In this document: positions 50,041 through 57,077 of the stretch, piece after piece
How positions within the stretch are numbered: the first letter of the stretch is position 1
How the letters are laid out: every line of letters begins with the position of its first letter
NCBI GenBank assembly: GCA_963744105.1
Contig: CAVUSJ010000006.1
Coordinates: forward strand, 248,001 to 312,000
DNA length: 64,000 nucleotides
From: DASUPK01 sp963744105
Lineage (GTDB): Bacteria > Actinomycetota > Thermoleophilia > Solirubrobacterales > 70-9
Direction: 5' to 3'
Notes under the pieces: generated by a model
The model's database searches: none
Told to the model about the DNA's origin: nothing
The model's input: only the letters and a program-made list of their open reading frames with translations
Made by a program: the position numbers and the translations under genes

Positions 50041-51104
50041 CGGAGGAGGAGACGCCGGTAGAGGTCTGGCAGCGGATCACCGATGCCGGGATCCGCGTCC
50101 TGCGCATCCCCACCCCTTTCCAGGTCGGCCGCGTCAACACCTACCTGCTCGAGGGCGAGCCGCTCACGCTGGTCGACTCCGGGCCCAACTCCGGCAAGGC
50201 GCTCGACGAACTCGAGCGCCAGCTCGAGGCGCTCGGCCATCGGATCGAGGACCTCGAGTTGGTGATCATCACCCACCAGCACATCGACCACCTCGGACTC
50301 GTGGACATCGTCGCCAAGCGCTCGGGGGCCGAGGTGGCGGCCCTCGACCTGCTCGCGCCGTTCATCGAGAACTTCGGCGACGACGCCGAGCGGGACGACG
50401 AGGAGGCGGCGGCGCTGATGCGCCGGCACGGCATCTCCGAGGAGGTGGTCACCGCCCTGCGACAGGTGACCGGAAGCTTCCGGGCCTGGGGATCGAAGGC
50501 GAAGGTGACGAGACGCCTGCACGACGGCGAGCTCCTTCAGCTCAGCGACCGGAGGCTGGAGGTCCAGCACCGCCCCGGCCACAGCCCCTCGGACACCGTC
50601 TTCTGGGACGAGGAGCGGCGGATCCTGCTCGCCGCCGACCACCTGATCAAGCACATCTCCTCGAACCCCCTGATCTCCCGCCCGCTCGACGGCTCCGCCG
50701 AGCGCACCCAGGCGCTGGTCACCTACCTCGAGTCGCTGAAGAAGACGCGCGAGCTGCCGGCCGAGATCGTCCTCTCGGGGCACGGCGAGCCGATCACCGA
50801 CCACGTCGCCCTGATCGACAAGCGCTTCGCGATGCATCAGCGGCGCGCGGAAAAGCTGTACGGCCTGATCGCCGAGGAGCCGCGCACCGGCCATGGCCTC
50901 GCGCAGGCGATCTGGGGGGACGTCGCCGTCACCCAGGCCTTCCTCACGCTGTCAGAGGTAATCGGTCACGTGGATCTGCTGGTCAACGCCGGGCACGTAC
51001 GGGAGGTCGACGACGGCGAGGTGATCCGCTACGAGGCGACTTCGGGCAAGAGCGCGGACGAGCTCGGCGACCTGATCCCGGGCGGTAACCCGGCCGGCGC
51101 CTAG
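50037..51104 (+). CDS. Metallo-beta-lactamase-fold hydrolase (glyoxalase II-like)
   Basis: 355 residues. VNTYLLEGEPLTLVDSGP starts the MBL core, IITHQHIDHLGLVDIV is the HxHxDH motif, HRPGHSPSDTVFWDE supplies the next His, LLAADHLIKHISSNP the bridging Asp, and LSGHGEPITDHV the last His. The C-terminal 80 residues (KRFAMHQRRAEKLYGLI...) form the helical domain of the LACTB2-like/flavorubredoxin-like group. Substrate unknown. GTG start overlaps manB. The 3' end overlaps the next, convergent gene by four bases. Confidence 0.88.
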   Translation: MTEEETPVEVWQRITDAGIRVLRIPTPFQVGRVNTYLLEGEPLTLVDSGPNSGKALDELERQLEALGHRIEDLELVIITHQHIDHLGLVDIVAKRSGAEVAALDLLAPFIENFGDDAERDDEEAAALMRRHGISEEVVTALRQVTGSFRAWGSKAKVTRRLHDGELLQLSDRRLEVQHRPGHSPSDTVFWDEERRILLAADHLIKHISSNPLISRPLDGSAERTQALVTYLESLKKTRELPAEIVLSGHGEPITDHVALIDKRFAMHQRRAEKLYGLIAEEPRTGHGLAQAIWGDVAVTQAFLTLSEVIGHVDLLVNAGHVREVDDGEVIRYEATSGKSADELGDLIPGGNPAGA

Positions 51105-51961
51105 CCCGGGCGGCAGTAGCCGAACGCCTTGTAGGCGTCCTGGGTGCCGTCGATCGAGAGCACGGAGACCTCCCAGCCGTTCGATCGGAGGATGTCGCCG
51201 AAGACCACCGGGCCGCGCACCTGGAAGGCCGCGGGCGGAGGCGCACCGTACCCGCCGCCCCGCACGAACCTCCGCTTCCCGCAGCCGGGGGTCACGGTGG
51301 TGGTCACCGCCCCAGGGGTCGGGGGCCCATAGTGAGGAACGGCATCCGACGCTTCCGCTCGCTGGACCTTCCCCCGGACGCAGTAGGCCTGCACGTCATA
51401 GGTGTCCACGGGGGTCGGACCAGCGTTGGTTACCTCGACGCTCCAGCTGCGGCCGAAGCCACGCGAGCGGTTGAAGTACGCGCTGGTCGACCTCGTCTTG
51501 AACCCACCCGAGATCGCAGTGGTGCCCTTCGGGCAGATGGCCGAGTTCCCGGTGGTCCGCCCGGCCACGCCGGGGGTGAAGTCGGTGCGGGTGGTGCTCC
51601 CGACCAGTATGGATCGCCTCCGCTTCTCGCAGTAGGCGTATGCCCAGAACTCGCTCGCGGCAGGGAACGGATCGTGCTCCGCCCCGGAGACGCGCCAGCC
51701 ATCGCCCTTCGAGGTCATCATCGACTCGCTGACGACGAACCAGCGGCCCGGGAACCTCGGAACCGAGGTCGTGAATCCGCCCGAAACCGCCTTCGTCCCC
51801 CTCGGGCAGCGAGCCACCACCGTGGTCGTGACCCCGGGGCCGGTCGGGAGACCCGCCGACACGCCGGACCGCGCGACGGTCCGAAGCTTCGCGGCCTCCG
51901 CGTGAGCCGCACCCAGGGCGAGGACGGCAAGCGCGATCGTGACGATCCGCGTCGGACGCAT
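51101..51961 (-). CDS. Secreted protein with three Cys-containing repeats
   Basis: 286 residues. Signal peptide MRPTRIVTIALAVLALGAAH. Three similar units of about 85 residues follow: CPRGTKAVSGGFTTSV...AYAYC, CPKGTTAISGGFKTRS...VQAYC and CGKRRFVRGGGYGAPP...AFGYC. Each opens with a Cys-Pro/Gly turn and GG(F/Y) motif, has a central W-x-V strand and ends with a second Cys. The units probably form disulfide-stapled beta modules. Cell-surface or extracellular role; no catalytic residues evident. I do not recognise a named family. Confidence 0.75.
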   Translation of the reverse strand: MRPTRIVTIALAVLALGAAHAEAAKLRTVARSGVSAGLPTGPGVTTTVVARCPRGTKAVSGGFTTSVPRFPGRWFVVSESMMTSKGDGWRVSGAEHDPFPAASEFWAYAYCEKRRRSILVGSTTRTDFTPGVAGRTTGNSAICPKGTTAISGGFKTRSTSAYFNRSRGFGRSWSVEVTNAGPTPVDTYDVQAYCVRGKVQRAEASDAVPHYGPPTPGAVTTTVTPGCGKRRFVRGGGYGAPPPAAFQVRGPVVFGDILRSNGWEVSVLSIDGTQDAYKAFGYCRPG

Positions 51962-52043
51962 GGATTCCGAGCGTAGGTCAGAGGCAGCAGGCGGTCAATA
52001 GGCTGCCGGTAACCCGGCCGGACGCCGGGGTTAGGAAAATGGC

Positions 52044-53054
52044 GTGCCCACGATCGCCTCTGCCCAGAGAGACCCGGCTCCCGCCGCCACCGCCGTTCCG
52101 CTCGAACCTGACGCGGAGAAGAAGCGGATGCTGATCATCGTCAACCCCTACGCGACGACGGTCTCGGACCGGCTCAAGAACCTCGTCGTCTACGCGCTCC
52201 AGGCCCGCTACGAAGTGGAGGCCGTTGACACCGAGGCCGCGGAGCATGCGATCGAGATCGGCCGGGAGGCGCGCCACGGCGGCTACGACCTCGTCGTGGC
52301 CTTCGGCGGTGACGGCACCCTCAACGAGGTCGTCAATGGGCTCGCCGGCACCGATGTTCCCGTCTCGGTCCTGCCGGGCGGCTCCACCAACGTCGTGTGC
52401 CGGACCCTGGGGATCCCGAACGACGTGGTCGACGCGACGGAGCACCTGATCGGCCTCGCCGACGACTTCCGTCCCCGCAAGATCGATCTCGGCCGCTGCA
52501 ACGGCCGCCACTTCGTGTTCGCCTGCGGCGTCGGGCTCGACGCGACCGTCGTGAAGCGGGTCGATGCCCATCCGCGGCTCAAGGCTCGCGCGCGCCAGTG
52601 GTACTACACGTGGGCGGCGATCTCAGGTTTCTACCGCCACTACCTCCGGAACCCGGTTCGGCTGGAGCTCGAGACCGACGGCGAGCGGCACGAGGGGGTC
52701 ACCGCCATCGCCCAGAACTCCGATCCCTTCACGTACTTCGCCCGGGTTCCGATTCGCATCTGCGAGGACATCGGCCTCGACGACGGGACAATCGCGATGG
52801 CCCTGCTCCACCGCGCCAAGCAGCGGGACATGCTCCCGATCGCCGCACGCGTGCTCAGCAAGCGGCTGCATGCAACGAAGCACCGCCAGATCGACGAGTT
52901 CGACGACGTCACCGACGCGATGGTCCGCTCCATCTCGGTGGACGAGGACGGGCAGCCCCGCCCGTTCCCGGTCCAGGTCGACGGCGACTACATCGGTGAG
53001 CACACCGAGCTCGCCTTCGGCGTCGACCCGGGCGCGCTCACGATCGTTTCGTAG
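52044..53054 (+). CDS. Diacylglycerol-kinase/sphingosine-kinase-family lipid kinase-like protein
   Basis: 336 residues. RMLIIVNPYATTVSDRLKNL starts the DAGK catalytic domain; VVAFGGDGTLNEVVNGLAG is the nucleotide-binding GGDGT motif; VSVLPGGSTNVVCRTLGIP and FVFACGVGLDATVVKRVD follow, with the C-terminal DGDYIGEHTEL near the end. It may phosphorylate diacylglycerol or a related lipid; the exact lipid is unclear. An N-terminal Ala/Pro-rich stretch of about 25 residues is extra. Start is GTG at 52044. Confidence 0.9.
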   Translation: MPTIASAQRDPAPAATAVPLEPDAEKKRMLIIVNPYATTVSDRLKNLVVYALQARYEVEAVDTEAAEHAIEIGREARHGGYDLVVAFGGDGTLNEVVNGLAGTDVPVSVLPGGSTNVVCRTLGIPNDVVDATEHLIGLADDFRPRKIDLGRCNGRHFVFACGVGLDATVVKRVDAHPRLKARARQWYYTWAAISGFYRHYLRNPVRLELETDGERHEGVTAIAQNSDPFTYFARVPIRICEDIGLDDGTIAMALLHRAKQRDMLPIAARVLSKRLHATKHRQIDEFDDVTDAMVRSISVDEDGQPRPFPVQVDGDYIGEHTELAFGVDPGALTIVS

Positions 53055-53090
53055 GGACGGCTTCGCCAAATAGCCGCGGCCTGGTGGCCG

Positions 53091-53549
53091 CTACTTGTGC
53101 TTGGCCGAGAAGTTGACCTTGCTCTTGCCCCCAGAGCAGAGGTCCTGCGCGGCGAAGTGGTACAGCGCGTAGCCGTCGATCTCGTTCGGCGCGACGAACC
53201 TCCCGTGGATCTTGTCGATCTTGTTGCCGAGGAAGGTGTGCGTGATCGTGAAGCTGCGGTTCCTGCCGAGCCTCTTGCTCGGCGTCCCGTCGAGGGTGAA
53301 CACCGGGGCCGAGACGCAGTCCTCTCGGGCGACGGACGGCTCGGTGGTCAACGTGACCCTGCCCTTCTTCACGGTGAACGCGATGCCCCGGAAGCCCGGA
53401 GCGACGGCCGCCTGGGTCGTTGAGCCGCTGTACTGGCCGGTCTTGATCCGGGTCCCGGCGCCGGCTACGACGGTCCACTGCACGGCGACCAGGAGCGCGG
53501 CAATCGGCACGGCCGCGACGATCCTGCGAAGTGTTCTGGGTGCCTTCAA
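53091..53549 (-). CDS. Secreted protein of unknown function
   Basis: About 152 residues. The start chosen is TTG at 53549, preceded by GGAGAGG, giving LKAPRTLRRIVAAVPIAALL, a good signal peptide. The mature part begins TRIKTGQYSGSTTQ and has strands such as GIAFTVKKGRVTLTTEP and FTITHTFLGNKIDKIHGRF. Two Cys residues (REDCVSAP, QDLCSGG) could pair. It resembles small beta-rich secreted proteins widespread in Solirubrobacterales. It is divergent from the HIT gene at 53591. Confidence 0.7.
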   Translation of the reverse strand: MKAPRTLRRIVAAVPIAALLVAVQWTVVAGAGTRIKTGQYSGSTTQAAVAPGFRGIAFTVKKGRVTLTTEPSVAREDCVSAPVFTLDGTPSKRLGRNRSFTITHTFLGNKIDKIHGRFVAPNEIDGYALYHFAAQDLCSGGKSKVNFSAKHK

Positions 53550-53590
53550 CGTTCCTCTCCTCCCCGGCCCGCTCTGACAGTATCGCGGAC

Positions 53591-54022
53591 GTGGGCGCAC
53601 GGGACCCTAATTGCCGGTTCTGTCAGATCATCGCCGGCGAGGAGTCCGGGCACGTCGTGTTTGAGGACGATCGGACGATCGCCTTTCTCGACAACCGCCC
53701 GCTCTTCCCCGGGCACTCCCTGCTCGTGCCCCGCGCACATCACGAGACCCTGTCCGACCTGCCCTCGGAGCTGGTGGGCCCGCTGTTCGAGAACGCGAGG
53801 CTCCTCTCCGCGGCGGTTCCGAAGGCGATGCGGAAGCCCGGCTCCTTCGTCGCGCTCAACAACGTGGTGAGCCAGAGCGTGCCTCACCTTCATGTCCACG
53901 TCGTGCCCCGGAAGCCGAAGGACGGGCTGCGCGGATTCTTCTGGCCGCGCACGAAATACGCCTCCGAGGACGAGATGCAGAAGATCGCGGAGCGGGTCCG
54001 GAAGGCGATCGCCGGCGGCTAG
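53591..54022 (+). CDS. HIT-family nucleotide hydrolase
   Basis: About 143 residues. CRFCQIIAGEESGHVVFEDD begins the HIT fold; FLDNRPLFPGHSLLVPRAHH and HLHVHVVPRKPKDG with the HIT motif are typical of HinT/Ap4A hydrolases. It hydrolyses nucleotidyl phosphoramidates or dinucleotides. The GTG at 53591 is the chosen start. The 3' end overlaps the cupredoxin gene convergently by four bases. Confidence 0.9.
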   Translation: MGARDPNCRFCQIIAGEESGHVVFEDDRTIAFLDNRPLFPGHSLLVPRAHHETLSDLPSELVGPLFENARLLSAAVPKAMRKPGSFVALNNVVSQSVPHLHVHVVPRKPKDGLRGFFWPRTKYASEDEMQKIAERVRKAIAGG

Positions 54023-54702
54023 CCGAGCTTCGCCTTCGCGCTGACCGGCGAGCCGAACGGGATTTCCGCGGTCACGCTGACCTTCGCGCTCTTCTTGCCG
54101 CGGAGCTTGCTCTTTCCGGTGTTGCTCAGCTTGATCACGGGGGCGTTGAAGCCCTGTGCCAGCGTGACGGTCCTCTTGCCGATCGTCGTCTTGCCCAGCT
54201 TCGCCGTGAGGTTGACCCCGTCGATGCCGGTGGTCGGGGTCATCACGACCTTGATGCCCTTCTTGATCGTCTGGCTCACGCTTCGATGCGGCAGCTTCAT
54301 CGACGAGGAGGGCCGTGCGAGCGGCGCTCCGTTCGAGGTGATGTGGAGCGTCGCCTGCATGGTCGTCGGATGGATCGTGCAGTAGAAGGTGTAGTCGCCG
54401 GCGCTCAGGTACTGGGTGCCCTGCACACTCGTGGCCCCGCCGGAGATCGTCGGGCTGCGGAAGAGGGCCTGGCCATCCGGGCCGTTGTGGAGCGCAGTCA
54501 CGTTGTGCTGGTCGCCCGTGACCTGGAACGGGACGACCTCACCCTGGTCGGCCGTGTAGGTGGCCGCGGAATAGGTGCTGTCGACCCTGCCGACGATCGT
54601 GTCGGAGGCGGCGAGCGCGAAGCCCGCGTACGCCATCGCCGCGAACGCGACGAGCGCAATCGCCAGTCCCAGCCGTCTCCCTGTTTTCCCGCGTCGGAAC
54701 AT
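54019..54702 (-). CDS. Secreted cupredoxin-domain protein
   Basis: About 227 residues. A signal/membrane segment (GRRLGLAIALVAFAAMAYAG) is followed by a plastocyanin-like domain: QHNVTALHNGPDG gives the first Cu-ligand His, and YTFYCTIHPTTMQATLHI gives Cys, His and Met, so a complete type-1 copper site. A C-terminal beta domain (NLTAKLGKTTIGKRTVTL, SKLRGKKSAKVSVTAEI) resembles the tail of the YWTD protein. It is probably a periplasmic or surface electron carrier. ATG at 54702 has AGGA five bases upstream; TTG 54726 is the alternative. Confidence 0.85.
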   Translation of the reverse strand: MFRRGKTGRRLGLAIALVAFAAMAYAGFALAASDTIVGRVDSTYSAATYTADQGEVVPFQVTGDQHNVTALHNGPDGQALFRSPTISGGATSVQGTQYLSAGDYTFYCTIHPTTMQATLHITSNGAPLARPSSSMKLPHRSVSQTIKKGIKVVMTPTTGIDGVNLTAKLGKTTIGKRTVTLAQGFNAPVIKLSNTGKSKLRGKKSAKVSVTAEIPFGSPVSAKAKLG

Positions 54703-54747
54703 CCGTGTCCTGATAACGCGATTCAAGCGAAAAAGGATCGCTTTTGT

Positions 54748-57036
54748 TCAGCCGGTGGGCGTGACCCGGTACGCGTCGAAGACCGAGTCGACGTTCCGCA
54801 GGCGCGAGATGCACTGCTTGAGCTGTTCGGTGTCACCGACCTCGAGCACGAAGCGGTTCTTCACCATCGGGTGCTTGGTCGTGCATCGCGCCTCCAGGAT
54901 GTTCAGGCCCGCCTCCGCGAAGGTGCGCGATAGGTCTTCGAGGAGGCGCGTTCGGTCCCAGGCATCGACCTGGAGCTCGACCCGGTACGAGGACTCGTTG
55001 TCACCATCCCAGCTCACCTCGGTGAAGCGCTCCGGAGCCTTCTTCAGGGCCGCCACGTTCCGGCAGTCCTCCCGGTGGACGGTGATCCCGCGACCGAGTG
55101 AGACGTAGCCGACGATGTCGTCGCCGGGCACCGGGCGGCAGCACTTCGCGAGCCGCGCCGCCACGTCGTCGATGCCCTTCACCTTGATGCCGAAGCTGGT
55201 CGCCTCGCGGGTCCGCCTGCGGGCTTCATCGGTGCCCTTGATCAGGCCCTCCGCGGGCTCCTCCTCCACCGCCTCGCCGCGCTTCAGACGCTGCATCACC
55301 TTGTTGGCGACGACCTTGGTCGAGATCTTCGACTGGCCGAGGGCGATGTAGAAGTCGTCCGCCTTCCGGAAACCCATCTCGCGGATCACGTCAACGAGCA
55401 GCGGCGAGCCGGCGAGCTTCGGGTAGGGCAGCCCCTGCTTCTTGAAGGCCTGGGCGAGATCGTCGCGGCCCTTGTGCTCTGCGTCCTCGCGGCCCTCGCG
55501 CTGGAACCAGGCGCGGATCTTGTTGCGGGCCCGGCTCGTCCGGACCAGCTTCAGCCAGTCGCGCGAGGGCCCCCGCCCCTGCTTGGCGGTCAGGACCTCG
55601 ACGATGTCGCCGCTGCGCAGCTGATAGTGGAGCGGCACGATCTTGCCGTTCACCTTCGCGCCGACGCAGTGGTGGCCGACGTCGGTGTGGATGGAATACG
55701 CGAAGTCGAGCGGCGTGGAGCCGGCGGCCAGGTTCTTGACCTCGCCCTTCGGCGTGAAGACGAAGACCTCGTCCTCGAAGAGGTCGACCTTGAGGGCCTC
55801 CAAGAACGCCTGCGGCCCCTGGTTCTGCTCGTTGTCGAGCAGCTGGCGCAGCCAGGTCATCTTCTGCTTCGGGTCGCCGTCGGCGCCGCCCTCCTTGTAG
55901 ATCACGTGCGCGGCGATGCCGTACTCGGCGAGCTCGTGCATCTCCGGCGTGCGGATCTGGATCTCGAGCGGCCTGCCCTCGGGCCCGATCACCGTGGTGT
56001 GAAGGGCCTGGTAGGCGTTCGCCTTCGGCATCGCAACGAAGTCCTTGAACCGCCCCGGCAGGGGCTTCCACAGGGAGTGGACGATGCCGATCGCGCCGTA
56101 GCAGTCCTTGACCGAGCCGACCAGGACCCTCATGGCGGTCAGGTCGAAGATCTCGTTGAACTCCCGGCCCTTGCGGGTCATCTTCGTGTAGATCGAATAG
56201 AAGTGCTTGGCGCGGCCCGAGATCTCGGCGTCGATGCCGACCTTCGCCAGCTCCTTCGCCAGGAACTCGCCCGCCTCCTCGACGTAGCGCTCGCGCTCGG
56301 CGCGCTGCTGGGCGACCAGCTCCTTGATCTCCTCGTACTTGCGAGGGTGAAGCGTCGCGAAGGAGAGATCCTCGAGCTCCCACTTGATGGCGTGGATTCC
56401 GAGCCGGTGCGCCAGCGGCGCGAAGATCTCGAGCGTCTCGCGCGCCTTCTCCTGCTGCTTCTGCTTCGGCAGCGCGCCGATCGTGCGCATGTTGTGGAGG
56501 CGGTCGGCCAGCTTGATCAGGATCACCCTGACGTCAGTGGCCATCGCCACCATCATCTTCCGGTAGTTCTCGGCCTGCCTCTCATCGCGGCTCTTGAAGG
56601 TGATCTCGGTGAGCTTGGTGACGCCGTCGACCAGCTGCGCGATCTCGTCGCCGAAGTCGCTGCGGACCTGCTCCAGGCTCGCGCTCGTGTCCTCGACCGT
56701 GTCGTGGAGGAGCGCCGCGCAGAGCGTCGCTGTGTCGAGACGCAGGCCGGCGCAGATCCGGGCCACGCCGAGGGGATGGGTGATGAAGTCCTCGCCCGAC
56801 TTCCGCTCCTGGCCGGCGTGGCTCTCGCAGGAGAAGGCGAAGGCGCGCTCGATCTCCTGGCGGTCGTGGGACTCCGCCGGAGCGGTGTCGTACTCCTGCA
56901 TAATCGCGAACAGGTCGCCGAGCAGCGCCCGCTGATCCGCGGTGAGCTCGCGTGTGATCGAGTCGGCGCGCGGCGCCGGGCCGTGGCCGTCGACCTCGCC
57001 GACCCGGGTGTGGCCACGGCGGTCGGGATCGCGCAC
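54748..57036 (-). CDS. rel: Bifunctional (p)ppGpp synthetase/hydrolase
   Basis: About 762 residues. The HD hydrolase domain has FITHPLGVARICAGL, ALLHDTVEDTSASLEQV and LADRLHNMRTIGALP. The synthetase domain has RAKHFYSIYTKMTRKGREFN and FDLTAMRVLVGSVKDCYGAI, then FKDFVAMPKANAYQALHTTV. TGS (FTPKGEVKNLAAGSTPLDFA), a helical/zinc-ribbon-like part (AKCCRPVPGDDIVGYV) and an ACT domain follow. It sets alarmone levels in the stringent response. Start GTG 57036 was taken because the frame upstream overlaps recJ. It follows recJ by 41 bases. Confidence 0.95.
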   Translation of the reverse strand: MRDPDRRGHTRVGEVDGHGPAPRADSITRELTADQRALLGDLFAIMQEYDTAPAESHDRQEIERAFAFSCESHAGQERKSGEDFITHPLGVARICAGLRLDTATLCAALLHDTVEDTSASLEQVRSDFGDEIAQLVDGVTKLTEITFKSRDERQAENYRKMMVAMATDVRVILIKLADRLHNMRTIGALPKQKQQEKARETLEIFAPLAHRLGIHAIKWELEDLSFATLHPRKYEEIKELVAQQRAERERYVEEAGEFLAKELAKVGIDAEISGRAKHFYSIYTKMTRKGREFNEIFDLTAMRVLVGSVKDCYGAIGIVHSLWKPLPGRFKDFVAMPKANAYQALHTTVIGPEGRPLEIQIRTPEMHELAEYGIAAHVIYKEGGADGDPKQKMTWLRQLLDNEQNQGPQAFLEALKVDLFEDEVFVFTPKGEVKNLAAGSTPLDFAYSIHTDVGHHCVGAKVNGKIVPLHYQLRSGDIVEVLTAKQGRGPSRDWLKLVRTSRARNKIRAWFQREGREDAEHKGRDDLAQAFKKQGLPYPKLAGSPLLVDVIREMGFRKADDFYIALGQSKISTKVVANKVMQRLKRGEAVEEEPAEGLIKGTDEARRRTREATSFGIKVKGIDDVAARLAKCCRPVPGDDIVGYVSLGRGITVHREDCRNVAALKKAPERFTEVSWDGDNESSYRVELQVDAWDRTRLLEDLSRTFAEAGLNILEARCTTKHPMVKNRFVLEVGDTEQLKQCISRLRNVDSVFDAYRVTPTG

Positions 57037-57077
57037 GGCACCGTTGCCGTCAAAGGCCTGGCCCTTGCCGGTCTCGG

